Shown: positions 1 through 10,500 of the stretch, in pieces
How the letters are laid out: every line of letters begins with the position of its first letter
Position numbering within the stretch: position 1 is the first letter of the stretch
NCBI GenBank assembly: GCA_016702705.1
Contig: JADJDM010000002.1
Span: forward strand, 496,001 to 560,000
From: Bacteroidota bacterium
Lineage (GTDB): Bacteria > Bacteroidota > Bacteroidia > B-17B0 > Aurantibacillaceae
DNA length: 64,000 nt
Direction of reading: 5' to 3'
Made by a program: the position numbers and the translations under genes
The notes under the pieces: model-generated
The model's input: the letters and a program-made list of their open reading frames with translations, nothing else
What the model was told of the DNA's origin: nothing
Databases searched by the model: none

Positions 1-2
1 CA

Positions 3-617
3 GGTGGTACTGTTACGGATGTTAATGTTGTAAATATTCAAGGAACTCACACTTGGATTAATGACTTAACTGTATCAATTTCAAGTCCGGCAAGCACAAC
101 TGTTGACTTGTTTGATCAAATTTGTAACAACCAAGATAATTTCAGTGTAAGTTTTGACGATGCTTCTGCACTAATAACTCTTCCTTGTCCCCCAACTGAC
201 GCACTTACATACAAACCTGTAGGTTTATTGTCAGGATTTAATGGACAAACAGCTGCTGGTACATGGACGCTATCTGTTCAAGATAATGCAAATCAAGATG
301 GAGGTTCATTAACTAATTGGGCTTTGGAATTATGTGTTAATTCACCAGTAGGAATTAAAGAACATATTTTCCTTTCTCCTTCAATGGTTTATCCAAATCC
401 AACTGCTGGTTTATTAAATGTACAATTAGGTGGAGAAGCAAATGAAGTATTGAAAATAAAAATTGTAAATACTTTAGGACAAGTATTAGAAACAAGAACC
501 GCTACAGCTTCAGCTTTAATCGCATTTGATCTTAATGCTTATGCTACAGGTATTTACCATTTAATAATCGAAGGTAAAAATGCTCAACAACATGAGAAAA
601 TAATTATCAGTAGATAA
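3..617 (+). CDS. C-terminal part of a secreted T9SS protein with proprotein-convertase P-like domain (5' end outside window)
   Basis: The reading frame is open from the first bases of the window and ends in TAA at 615-617, so the gene starts upstream. Residues 1 to about 115 resemble a proprotein-convertase P domain: HTWINDLTVSISSP, then GLLSGFNGQTAAGTWTLSVQD and a closing NWALELC strand. In Bacteroidota such domains sit next to peptidase or adhesin domains. The last ~80 residues are a type A T9SS sorting domain (VYPNPTAGLLNVQ, then LGQVLETR and GIYHLIIEG), so the protein is probably exported and cell-surface attached or released. The catalytic or binding part is not visible, so the enzyme class cannot be named. 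Two hairpins follow directly. Confidence 0.82.
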   Translation, partial: GGTVTDVNVVNIQGTHTWINDLTVSISSPASTTVDLFDQICNNQDNFSVSFDDASALITLPCPPTDALTYKPVGLLSGFNGQTAAGTWTLSVQDNANQDGGSLTNWALELCVNSPVGIKEHIFLSPSMVYPNPTAGLLNVQLGGEANEVLKIKIVNTLGQVLETRTATASALIAFDLNAYATGIYHLIIEGKNAQQHEKIIISR

Positions 618-634
618 TATCATTCTGATTTTAT

Positions 635-667
635 AAAAAGCTGCCTCCAATCGGGGCAGCTTTTTTT
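635..667 (+). terminator. Rho-independent terminator of the T9SS protein gene
   Basis: Arms AAAAAGCTGCC and GGCAGCTTTTT form an 11-bp stem with a 9-base loop. It is followed by a T run and lies 17 bases after the stop codon at 617. Confidence 0.85.
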
Positions 668-670
668 GTG

Positions 671-706
671 AAATACTATTCCTTATGTGAAAGGAATAGT
701 ATTTTT
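671..706 (+). terminator. Second perfect hairpin with T run
   Basis: A perfect 14-bp stem (AAATACTATTCCTT / AAGGAATAGTATTT) with a 6-base loop is followed by TTT. It sits only three bases after the first terminator and 35 bases before the next gene. It may be a back-up terminator, or an element in the leader of the following gene. Confidence 0.6.
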
Positions 707-740
707 TGATTAATTTAGAGCTTATACAAAAATCTACATT

Positions 741-1281
741 ATGAAAAAAATAGTTCTACTTTTTGCAATTTACTTTGCTAGTTTGTCGTTTTCAAACGCA
801 CAAAATACCCGTATTATTTCGTATTTCGATAATAATTATAATAAATCGTATTATTTGGTTTGGGATATTAAATCTGGTAAAAATGTTCAATATTACTGGG
901 CTGATGGCAAATGGACAGCAATGGAAATTAATTTGCCACAAACTCCTTTAACTGGTGTAACTGGTAACATTATGTTTGAGGTATACTATGACCAAAAATA
1001 TAAAAAATCATATTATATTGCTTGGGATACTAAAGGTGGGAAAAAGTATTCAGTATTATTGGTCTGATGGTAAATGGACAGCAATGGAAATTAACTTACC
1101 AGCAGTTCCTTTACCTGGTGCAAAAGGTGATGTTATGATTCGTTCATATTACGATGAGAAATACAGTAAATCATATTATATTGTTTATGATACAGCAGGT
1201 GGGAGATCTATTCAATATTCTTGGAGCGATGGAAAGTGGTCGCCAATGGAAATTAATTTACCTGAAGTTCCTTTGAAATAA
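741..1281 (+). CDS. Small exported protein made of three tandem W/Y-rich repeats (one frameshift)
   Basis: Residues 1-21 are a signal peptide ending SNAQ. The mature part is three copies of a ~44-residue unit of the type YYDxKYxKSYYIxWDTKGGKSIQYYWSDGKWTxMEINLP. The frame breaks near 1038-1043, in a run of five A. Removing one A joins the two halves as GGKSIQYYW and gives a protein of about 179 residues, so the break looks like a sequencing indel. I do not recognise the family. The alternating aromatic strands and the conserved DGKW suggest a small beta-propeller-like or repeat-lectin fold, which is inference only. The gene stands alone between a terminator and a convergent phosphatase gene. 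Confidence 0.65.
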
Positions 1282-1300
1282 TGTCCAATTCGGAATTAGA

Positions 1301-3451
1301 TTATAGTTTTATTCCAATGATACAAACGTCGTCAACTTGTTCTAATTCTTTTTTCCAATAATCAAAAGTGAGAGTGAGCGAATGTAATTGTTCGCTCATT
1401 TCTTTTTCTGCGTTTGTAAAAAGAAAGTCTCTTAATGGTTTGTATTTAAATTTCTTTCCTTTCTCTCCACCAAACTGATCTGCAAAGCCATCTGTGAATA
1501 AAAACAGCATATCATTTTTACTTAGTTGTAAAGTGTTTGTAGTAAAGGAACTTTGTTTTTCTGCTTTCCCAATTGCCTGTTTATCGGGGGCTAAGGCTTG
1601 GCCTGCACTATTTTTAATGTACCATAATGGATTGTTTGCCCCGCTCCATTTAATCTGGTATTGCCCTGAATTATTTATCTTTTTTATAGACGCTAAACTT
1701 ATGTCCATCCCATCTTTTACATCTTTGTCGCTTTTAGAAAATGTCTCTATTACCAATTCTCTTGTTTTATCTAAAATTTCTCCTGGTTCAATAAGTCCAA
1801 ATTCATTTACTGAACGATACAAAGCATTACTACAAACTACCGAAACCATTGCGCCAGGAACTCCATGCCCTGTGCAATCTGCGGCTGCAATTAGTATGGT
1901 GTCATCTTTTTCTTCTAACCAATAAAAATCACCAGCAACAATATCTTTGGTTTGTATAATATGAAGGATTGAGGTAAATATTTTTAATTGTTTTTTCAGA
2001 TGGGAGAATTGCCTCTTGTATTCTTCGGGCATAGGTTATACTATCCGTGATTTCTTTACGCTGAACAGTTAATTCAGTATTTATTTTGTTAATCAAATTA
2101 TTTTTGGAAGCAATTATTTTTAAACGTTTTATTGATGTGTAAACTGCATAGCCTAATAGGATTGCAACTATTAACACGCCAATAATAATAATGTTTTTCC
2201 ATTTGTTTTTTTCTGAGGCTAGTAGTTTTTCTTTTTCTATCTCTGCATTTTTTTCCTGAAATACTTTTTTTCTATTTCATATTTATTTTCTTGTCGCAGT
2301 AATGCTTTTGTTTGACTTTCTTTGCCAACGGCTTTTTGTAGTGTTGCATATTTTTCTAAATATAGAAAAGCATTGTCTTTATCGCCTTTTGCTTTGTAAG
2401 ATTCAAATATTTTCCAGTATAAATTACACTCTTCACTTTTGGCGCTAATGTTAACTGCTGTTGTTAAAGCGGTATTAAAATATTGAATCGCTTTATCGTT
2501 TTCGCCTTTTAAATAGGCTATATCTCCCATGCCCCAAAGTCCATATATCATCCCAAATTTATTACTTACAGCTTTATTTAATAAATAAGATTTGTTGTAA
2601 TATATAAATGCCGAATCGAGTAGGGAAGTACTTGTTTTGTTTTTGCCATATAAACTTAAATAAGTATCTCCTAAATTTATTGATGCAACTGATTGTCCAA
2701 TTATGTCACCGCATGTAGTAAAGTTTAAAAGAGTAGTTGTGAAAAAGGATAGCGCTGAATCTGGGTTGCCTTGTTCAATAGCAATGTTTCCAAAGTTGTT
2801 GTAAGTAACAGCAGTTTCTCGAATATAATTTGTGTTTTTATTTAATTGCCCCGCTATTTTAGCTTGCAATTGAGCATTTTTAAGGTCACCTAATTTAAAG
2901 TAAAGTTTACTCAAACGATTGTGTGTTTGAATTATCCCAGTTGTATCTCCATTTGTTTCAAATAATTTTAATGCTTGAAAATAATTTTCAGATGTTTTAC
3001 TGTAATCACCTAAATCGTAATGATCATTTCCTAACATTAAATAAGTAAAAGCTTTATCGCTACTTGTGATGTTGTTTTGAGAGGCAATAGTTAAGGCCTT
3101 TGCATGATAATTAAGTGCATTATCATAATCACTTTCGTGCCAAAATACATAACCCAAATAATTAAGTGCAACAATTTCTTCTTTTGGTAATGCGTGTTTT
3201 TTACTTATTACTAAAGCGTTTTTTAAATGTAGTTTGGCTAATGAATAATTACTTTGACTTTCAAAATATACTCCTAATAAATTATGAGCTTTTGCTTTTT
3301 CAACAACAGAGGAACTGTTCTTAGCTACATTATGAATACTATCAATTTGATAAGTTGAAAAGAAATAATTTTGGGCATGTGAAGTAGTCGCACGAATAAA
3401 TATCGTAAGAATAACTAGTTTAATATATATTGAGTAATGGCTCATTTTCAT
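1301..3451 (-). CDS. TPR sensor protein with C-terminal SpoIIE/PP2C-type serine phosphatase (two frameshifts)
   Basis: From the N-terminus this shows a signal-type hydrophobic segment (to about residue 27), an array of tetratricopeptide repeats to about residue 370, and one transmembrane helix (VLIVAILLGYAVY). A coiled-coil linker with the typical ITDSITYARRIQEAILPS motif follows. Last comes a SpoIIE phosphatase domain with DIVAGDFYWLE, ADCTGHGVPGAM, GANNPLWY and FLFTDGFADQFGG. Bacteroidota use this architecture as a membrane sensor that probably dephosphorylates anti-sigma-antagonist-type partners. The frame is broken at 2264-2271 (one T too many) and at 1981-1985 (one T too few). Correcting both gives ~716 uninterrupted residues, so I treat this as one gene with sequence errors. 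Confidence 0.85.
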
Positions 3452-3454
3452 ATA

Positions 3455-3486
3455 AAAAGCCCCTGAGCACTCGGGGCTTTTTTTTA
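3455..3486 (-). terminator. Hairpin terminator between accD and the phosphatase gene
   Basis: Arms AAAAAGCCCC and GGGGCTTTTT, with T runs on both strands, lie just beyond the accD stop codon and end at the start of the downstream minus-strand gene. It should terminate accD transcripts. Confidence 0.75.
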
Positions 3487-4329
3487 GTTTTTAAACATTC
3501 TAAGCAGTGCATTTAGTTTTTCTTTCAATTCTGTTCTCGGAACAATTTTGTCTAAGAAGCCATGCTCTAGCTAAACTCAGCTGTTTGAAATCCTTTTGGT
3601 AAATCTTTACCAATTGTTTCTTTTACAATACGAGGGCCAGCAAATCCAATTAATGAACCAGGTTCAGCAATATTTAAATCCCCAAGCATTGCATACGAAG
3701 CAGTAACACCACCTGTTGTAGGGTCAGTTAATAATGATATGTATGGAATACCTGCTTTATCCATCATTGATAATTTTGCAGAAGTTTTTGCCATTTGCAT
3801 TAATGAGTATGCCGCTTCCATCATACGTGCCCCACCTGATTTAGAGATAATCATTAATGGAGTTTTGTTTTTTAAACAAAAATCAATTGCCCTCGAAATT
3901 TTTTCTCCAACAACCGAACCCATCGAACCACCAATAAAATTAAAGTCCATACAGCACACAACTAAATCATGCCCTTCTACTTTTCCATAAGCAGAACGTA
4001 ATGCATCATTTAATCCGGTTTTCTTAATACTATCTGTTAATCTGTCTTTGTATTTTTTTGTATCGGCAAAATTAAGTGGATCTCCACTGATTAGGTTTTC
4101 ATCTAATTCGGTAAATTGATTTTCGTCAAATATTACTTCGAAATATTCAGCAGAACCAATACGTTCATGATAACCACAACTTGTACACATAAATTTATTG
4201 TTTGCATGGTCAGTAGTAGTGCTTATCTTTTTTTACACGAATTACACTTGTACCACAATCCTTCTGGAGTTTCTTTCTTCTCTTTGGTACTTGTAGTAAT
4301 TCCTTCTTTTATTCTTTAAACCAACCCAT
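3484..4329 (-). CDS. accD: Acetyl-CoA carboxylase carboxyltransferase subunit beta (frame-broken at three places)
   Basis: The beta subunit of acetyl-CoA carboxylase carboxyltransferase transfers CO2 from biotin to acetyl-CoA in the first step of fatty-acid synthesis. An N-terminal zinc ribbon is readable as CNSC and, 15 residues on, CTSC. The crotonase-like core follows with FNFIGGSMGSVVGEK, SKSGGARMMEAAYSL and LTDPTTGGVTASYAMLGD. The start is MGWFK at 4329. Frames break near 4314 (an A missing), near 4238 (A run) and near 3565-3575. The last ~28 residues (HGFLDKIVPRTELK, ending at 3484) lie in another frame. The length (~280 residues) fits AccD. The gene must be functional in a living cell, so the breaks are probably sequence errors. 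Confidence 0.9.
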
Positions 4330-4331
4330 TC

Positions 4332-4358
4332 TAATTTAAGATTTAAGATTTAAGATTT
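4332..4358. repeat. Heptamer tandem repeat (ATTTAAG)n
   Basis: Three full and one partial copies of ATTTAAG lie immediately upstream of the accD start codon, in the 79-base gap after fbaB. No function is evident. Confidence 0.5.
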
Positions 4359-4408
4359 GATTTTTAATTCTGACTATCAGAAATTTGAAATCTAACATCT
4401 AAAATATA

Positions 4409-5457
4409 TTAAGCAACTGTAATACTCTTATCCAAATACACATCCTGAATTGTATTCAATAATTGAAACACCTTCATTCATTGGTTTTGGAAAGCTTTTC
4501 TTCCTGATATTAACCCTTGTCCACCACCACGTTTATTAATAACTGTTGTTGTAACTGTTTCTGCTAAATCAGATGCACCTTTACTTTTCCACCACTATTA
4601 ATTAAACCAATACGACCCATGTAGCAATTTGCAACTTGGTAACGACACAAATCAATTAAATGATCTGTAGTTAATTCAGAATAAACTTTTGGATGTGTTT
4701 TACCATGCTTAGTTGCATTGTATCCACCATTTTTATCCGACATTTTTTGTTTGATGATATCAGCTTGAATAGTAACTCCTAAGTGATTTGCTTGCGAAGA
4801 TAAATCCGCGCCAGTATGATAATCAACACCATCTTTTTTTAAAGCTGAGTTACGAGTATAACACCAAAAATGGTTGCCATACCTAATTCGTGCGCTCTTT
4901 CAAATGCTTTAGCAACTTCTACAATTTGTCTGTTAGATTCTGGAGCACCAAAATAAATAGTTGCACCAACTGCAACAGCGCCCATTCTCCAAGCCTCTTC
5001 AACTGGAGCCAAACATAATTTGGTCAAATTTATCAGGTAAGTTAAAAATTCGTTATGATTAATTTTAACTACGAATGGAATTTTGTGAGCGTATTTTCTT
5101 GCAACAGAAGCAGCACCTCATAAGTTGAAGCTACAGCGTTGCAACCACCTTCAATAGCTAGCTTAACAATGTTTTCAGGGTCGAAATAAATTGGTTTGAG
5201 GCAAATGAAGCGCCTGCACTATGTTCTATTCCTTGATCAACAGGTAAAATACTCATGTATCCTGTTCGTTAAACGACCTGTGTTATATAATTGGTGTAAA
5301 CTTCTTAAAACTTGAGGGTTACGATTTAGAACCGATAAAGCCTTTGATCGATAAAATCCGGAGAAGTTAAATGTATTTGTTCTTTAGTAATTCCCTTGCA
5401 AGTATGCGTAAGTAAATCATTCGCATTTGCTCCTAAAAGTTCTACAATTTTAGACAT
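4409..5457 (-). pseudogene. fbaB: Class I fructose-bisphosphate aldolase, FbaB/DhnA type (many frameshifts)
   Basis: Reading across frames gives MSKIVELLGANANDLL at 5457, then ILPVDQGIEHSAGASFAS, YFDPENIVKLAIEGGCN, GAVAVGATIYFG, AFERAHELGMAT, DGVDYHTGADLSSQANHLG, GLINSGG and a C-terminus QDVYLDKSITVA at 4409. This is the ~350-residue class I aldolase of Bacteroidota, which interconverts fructose 1,6-bisphosphate with dihydroxyacetone phosphate and glyceraldehyde 3-phosphate. The longest single open stretch is only ~60 codons (4839-5027), and I count at least eight breaks. The overall span is almost exactly the expected gene length, and conserved segments occur in order. Clustered indel errors therefore explain it better than ancient decay. 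Confidence 0.85.
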
Positions 5458-5482
5458 ATTGTTTGTTGTTAGTTTTAAAGGG

Positions 5483-5490
5483 CAAAGGTA
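5483..5490 (-). promoter_or_regulatory. Bacteroidota -7 promoter element TACCTTTG for fbaB
   Basis: On the minus strand the octamer matches TAnnTTTG and lies 26 bases upstream of the fbaB start codon. No clear -33 TTTG is visible at the expected distance. Confidence 0.45.
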
Positions 5491-5580
5491 CAAAAAAAGA
5501 ATTGAGCATTCAGTTTTTTTGCCCCTTGCTTTTCTTTTAGTTGGCTGTAATTCAGGTGTTTAAGTGAGTTTTAAATTTGC

Positions 5581-5588
5581 TACTTTTG
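5581..5588 (+). promoter_or_regulatory. -7 promoter element TACTTTTG
   Basis: It matches the Bacteroidota consensus TAnnTTTG and lies 24 bases upstream of the ATG at 5613. It is in the divergent region between fbaB and the PH-domain gene. Confidence 0.45.
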
Positions 5589-5612
5589 ATTCGTAAAATT
5601 AAATCCAAACCG

Positions 5613-6154
5613 ATGTCAGAAGAAAATATTGTCCTTAGAGAAGCCACATTTAATCCTAAAGTTAAAACCTATATCTTTTTATAGTATTATTTTTCCTTAT
5701 TACTTCAGTTATAGGAATCCTTTTAATTCCATTTTGGATATTTGATTAGGCAATGGTTAGTGGCAAGTTTTTTAAGACCTTAAGTTGCACTATTACAACG
5801 AAACAATTAAAATTCTCAAAAGGATTAATCGTTCACATAGAAAAAACAATCTTGGAAAACATTCAGGATTTATCATTTATCGGCGGACCAATTTTAAGGG
5901 CTTTTGGCCTTACCATGATTAAGGTTGAAACTGCGGGTGGAGGCGGGACGCATCAAAGTAATATGATGAGTATGTTAGGTGTTGAAAATGCCGAAGAATT
6001 TAAACAAACTATTTTAGCTCAACGAGAAAAAATTATCAAAGAAAAATACTCTTTCAATCAAGCACCCGCAGCAGTTTCAACTTCCGATATTCAATTACTC
6101 AGTGAGATTAAAAATGAGTTAGTTGAGATAAAGAATATTTTGGCTAAGAAATAA
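5613..6154 (+). CDS. bPH2/YdbT-type PH-domain membrane protein (frame-broken N-terminus)
   Basis: The start at 5613 reads MSEENIVLREATFNPK. A hydrophobic stretch follows in shifted frames (IIFFLIITVIGILLIPFWIFG). The bacterial PH-like domain (former DUF304) then runs from 5753: CTITTKQLKFSKGLI, then ENIQDLSFIGGPILRAFGLTMIKVETAGGG. A C-terminal charged helix ends at 6154. Two or three indels lie between 5685 and 5755, again in T runs. Proteins of this family are small inner-membrane proteins of unknown biochemical role. About 180 residues, typical for the family. Confidence 0.75.
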
Positions 6155-6188
6155 TGTGTTGCATAACTAAGGAAGTATTCATATATTT

Positions 6189-6671
6189 ATGATTATGAAG
6201 TTTTTTATAAAATATTTCTTTTTTCTATTTACCTCAATAACTGCTTTTTCTCAGAGTATTTCTTTAAGTGTGGTTTCAACATCAGGAGAATATTTTAGAA
6301 ATAATGATTTTGAAATTTCTTGGACGATTGGTGAAGTTGTTACTGAGAGTTTTTTTGATTCTCAAACTAATTCTATTGCGCAAGGATTTGAACAACCTAT
6401 TTTGAAAATAAAAGAAACACCTTTTATTTCAAGTGTTTTTACTGTTTATCCCAATCCAACATTTGGTGATTTACATTTTAATTTTCCAATAGAAAGTAAT
6501 TACACAGTAAAATGTTATGATGCTCTTGGTAGATTATTAATTAGCGATAAAGTATATTCACAAAACTACAAATTAGATATTTCCTTTTTCGCAGAGGCTT
6601 GTTATATGTTTTCGATTCTTAATGAAGATAGTGGTGAAAGAAATGTAGTAAAGGTTTTAAAAATGGATTAA
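6189..6671 (+). CDS. Small secreted protein with T9SS type A sorting domain
   Basis: The gene is intact, 160 residues. A signal peptide ends near FSQS (residue 22). A ~60-residue segment with SWTIGEVV and SIAQGFEQP follows; this is common in Bacteroidota exported proteins, where it precedes the sorting signal. The last ~80 residues are a T9SS sorting domain (VYPNPTFGDLHF, LGRLL). There is no recognisable catalytic domain, so the mature product may be a small surface or released protein. The next gene begins 12 bases downstream and is also a secreted protein, so the two are probably co-transcribed. Confidence 0.75.
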   Translation: MIMKFFIKYFFFLFTSITAFSQSISLSVVSTSGEYFRNNDFEISWTIGEVVTESFFDSQTNSIAQGFEQPILKIKETPFISSVFTVYPNPTFGDLHFNFPIESNYTVKCYDALGRLLISDKVYSQNYKLDISFFAEACYMFSILNEDSGERNVVKVLKMD

Positions 6672-6683
6672 TAAATTATTTAG

Positions 6684-7503
6684 ATGAATAAAATACTAAT
6701 ATTATTTTCTTGCTTTCTAGTTTCTTGTTTTGGCTTCGCACAAGCACCTCAGTCATTTAAGTACCAAGCTGTAGCAAGAAATTCGGATGGTACCATGATG
6801 ATAAATAGCAATATGGTTGTTAGAGTGAGTATTCGTGATTCATCTTTAGTAGGAAATGTTGTTTATCAAGAATCACATAATGTTACTACAAATGCTTTAG
6901 GAATTATTAATTTAAGTATTGGAAAAGGCTTTGTTCTGCAGGGCGTTTTTGTTAATATTCCATGGGGTAGTGGAGAAAAATTCATTGAAATTGAAATGGA
7001 TATGGGTGCTGGTTACCTAATTCATTAGTAATTCTCAACTTTTAAGCGTCCCTTATGCATTATATGCTGCAAATTCACCACCAGGGCCTCAAGGAGCACC
7101 TGGTATTTCGTTAAATTGGTTAGGGAATTTAAACGTTGCACCTTCCTCTCCAAATTTAAATGACGCATATTATAATATTGTTTTGAAAAAATCATTTGTT
7201 TGGAATGGCTCAAGTTGGTCTATAATTGCCCAGGATGGAAATGATGGTTCGCAAGGTATTCAAGGGCAACAAGGCCCAATTGGAAATCAAGGTCCAGTTG
7301 GAGTTTCGCTTAATTGGTTAGGTAATTTAAATGTAGCTCCAACATTACCCAATTTAAATGATGCTTATTACAATACAGTTCTTAAAAAATCTTTTGTTTG
7401 GAATGGCACAAGTTGGACTATAATTGCACAGGATGGAAATGATGGGCAGCAAGGTATGCAAGGACAACAAGGATTACAAGGTCCTATTGGTAATCAAGGA
7501 AAA
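6684..7503 (+). CDS. Secreted collagen-like repeat protein (frameshifted; 3' end replaced by dnaE sequence)
   Basis: A signal peptide (…CFGFAQAP) leads into a module typical of Bacteroidota tail-fibre-like proteins: FKYQAVARNSDG, VRVSIRDSS, GNVVYQESH. After a frame break near 7015-7028 the sequence continues with SQLLSVPYALYAAN, Gly-X-Y collagen-like triplets (GPQGAPG, GQQGPIGNQGPVG), and two copies of a ~62-residue block GNLNVAP…AYYN…KKSFVWNGxSWxIIAQDGNDG. The Gly-X-Y run stops abruptly near 7503, where the sequence switches to dnaE code. No natural C-terminus is present; homologues normally continue with further repeats and often a T9SS or chaperone domain. Confidence 0.7.
7106..7503 (+). 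repeat. Tandem ~190-bp coding repeat in the collagen-like gene
   Basis: Two nearly identical blocks (starting about 7106 and 7304) encode LNWLGNLNVAP through QDGNDG plus a short Gly-X-Y run. Coding repeats like these are a known cause of assembly collapse, relevant to the junction at 7503. Confidence 0.65.
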
Positions 7504-10500
7504 ATGAATTAAAAGCAATTATTGGTTTGCGAATTTTTGTAACAAAAAATCACTTAGATAAAACCAAACAAGACAATGGTTACACAAGTATTGTTAGCGA
7601 AAGATAAAATTGGGTGTACCCAAAATTTATCTAAGCTTAGCTCTATCGGTTTTACAAAAGGATTCTATTATGTTCCTCGTATTGATAAAACTATTTTAGA
7701 ACAACATACCGCAGGTGTAATAGCAACAACGGGTTCGCTTACCGGCGAGATCCCTAATTTATTTTAAATGCATGGGAAGAACAAGCGGAAGAAGCTTTTG
7801 ATTACTGGCACAAATTATTTTGGCGAGGATTTTATGTAGAGTTAAATCGACACAACTTAGATGATGAAAAGCAGGTGAATAAAGTATTATTTGTTCGAAA
7901 AAGTATGGAGTAAAATATTTTGCAGCCAACAATAATTACTATTTGGATAAATCAGGTGCTAATGCGCATGATATTTTGTTGTGTGTTAAAGAAGGTGAGA
8001 TTCAAGAAACACCTATTGGCGTGCAGTGGCTTCCGTTTTGGTTTCCTAATCAAGAATTTTATTTCCGCTCGCCTAAAGAAATGATTCAGCTTTTCAGTGA
8101 TATACCTAGAGCTATCGAAACAACCAACGAAATCGTTTCTAAAGTTGAACCGTACAAATTAGGTCGAGATGTACTATTACCTGCGTTTGAAATTGAGCAA
8201 CAATTTATAATAGATAAAGCAGCTGAAATTGAAGACTCTTTCTAACGCCTTGTTAGTTACCGCATTAAAGGATGGGACGAAAAAAATGTTCCTGAAGCCG
8301 AACGCGATAATCAAAAAAAAGAAGTTAGAAAAATTGCGGAGCAGTTCATCTTCTGAAAGATTGGACTTACCGTAGGGATGCATAAACGTTATCCAAATTT
8401 AACTCCAGAAATTCAATAGCGGATTGATTTTGAATTACAAACAATTGAGAAAATGGGTTACCCAGGTTACTTCTTAATTGTTGCGGATTTTATTGCAGAA
8501 GCAAGACGAATGGGAGTGGCTGTTGGTCCAGGTCGTGGATCTGCGGCGGGTTCTGCCATTGCGTATTGTTTGTGGATTACCAATGTTGACCCAATTAAGT
8601 ACGATCTCCTCTTCGAGCGTTTCTTAAATCCTGATCGTATTTCAATGCCCGATATAGATATTGACTTTGATGATTTGGGTCGTGGAAAAGTAATTGATTG
8701 CGTAATTAATAAATATGGGGCAAACCAGGTAGCGCAAATTATTACCTATGGTACCATGGGTGGTAAATCTGCAATTAAAGATACAGCAAGAGCTTATGAA
8801 CCTTCCATTGATGGATGCTAATATGCTTGCAAAAGCCTTTCCTGCAACACCTGCAGCTTCGTTGCATAAATTATTAAGTCCAGATGGAATTAATAAAAAG
8901 TATTTAGATGATATAAAAGATAGACGTGAGTTTGTAGATCAATCACACGCATTCAGAAAATTATCGGAAGAAAAAAATTTACAATCAGAAGTTTTAAAGC
9001 AAGCGTATGAATTAGAAGGTTGTGTGCGTAACACTGGTATTCCACGCCTGTGGTATCATCATTACACCTGATGAACTTTCTAAATTCGTTCCACTAGTTT
9101 AAAGCCAAGGAAATAGCGAGATGTTGGTTACGCAATTCGATAACTCGGTTGCTGAATCTGCAGGTTTGTTAAAGATGGACTTCTTGGGTTTGCACGCTTA
9201 CCATTATTAAGGATGCATTAAAACATGTAAAGGCTCGTCACGGATTAGAAATTGATATCGACGCTATTCCTCTTGATGATCTAAAAACATACGAACTCTT
9301 TCAACGTGGTGAAACAAACGGTGTGTTCCAGTTTGAAAGTGATGGTATGCAAAAGGCATTGAAAGAATTAAAGCCCGATGCATTAACGGATTTGATTGCT
9401 ATGAACGCCTTGTATCGACCAGGTCCTATTGGCTTACATTCCTAACTCATTAAACGTAAACATGGTTTAGAACCAATTGTTTATGAGTTAAATGGTATGG
9501 AAGAATTTCTGCAAGGAGACTTATGGAATTACTGTTTACCAAGAGCAAGTAATGCGTTTGTCGCAAAAGCTAGCCAACTTTACCAAGGGTGATGCCGATG
9601 TACTTCGTAAGGCAATGGGTAAAAAACAAATTGATGTTCTTAATAAAATGAAGAGCAAGTTTTTCGAAGGTTGTTTATCTAACGGACATGATACAACAGT
9701 TGCCGAAAAAGTTTGGACCGACTGGGAAGCCTTTGCATCTTATGCCTTCAACAAATCTCACTCTACCTGTTATGCTTATGTGGCTTTCAAACAGCATATA
9801 TAAGCTAATTATCCTGCAGAGTTTATGGCATCTGTGCTAACCATTACATGGGTAATATCGAAAGTGTTACTTTCTTTATGGAAGAGTGTAAACGTATGGG
9901 ATTGAGAGTTCTTGGGCCTGATGTAAACGAAAGTATTGGTGATTTCTCTGCAAACGAAAACGGAGAGATACGTTTTGGAATGGCTGCTATTAAAGGTGTT
10001 GGAGGTAACGTAGTAGAAGGAATTGTAGAGCAACGTAATTTAAATGGAAAATTTATTTCTGTATTTGATATTGCACAAACGTTTAGATACAAAAAGCAGT
10101 TAACAAAAAAAGTTTAGAAGCATTATCACAAGCAGGTGCATTTGATTCCTTTGAAGGAATTCATCGCGCTATGTTTTTTAGGATTGACCCAAAAGATGGA
10201 AGCACACTTACTGAGAAAATCATTAAGTATGGTAACAACTTAAATAGCATGACAGAAACCTCGCAGGTTAACATGTTTGGCGAAACGGATGAAATGGAAA
10301 TTCAGAACCAAGTTTGCCAAATGTAGAAGCTTGGGGAACGTTAGAACAATTCAAAAGAAAAGAAGTTGTAGGGTTTTATATTTCAGGGCATCCATTAGAT
10401 TCATTTAAGCGTGTAAAAAAAGCAAAGTGTAAAAACACAACAGCAGATGTTTCTGATTTAGCGCCTTGGGTAAACAAGGAATTGACACTTGCAGGTATTA

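Noticed and set aside
1981..2271. Programmed ribosomal frameshifting in the TPR-SpoIIE gene
   Set aside because: Two opposite shifts at plain A/T runs without slippery heptamer plus pseudoknot, alongside many similar breaks in unrelated genes, fit sequencing indels.
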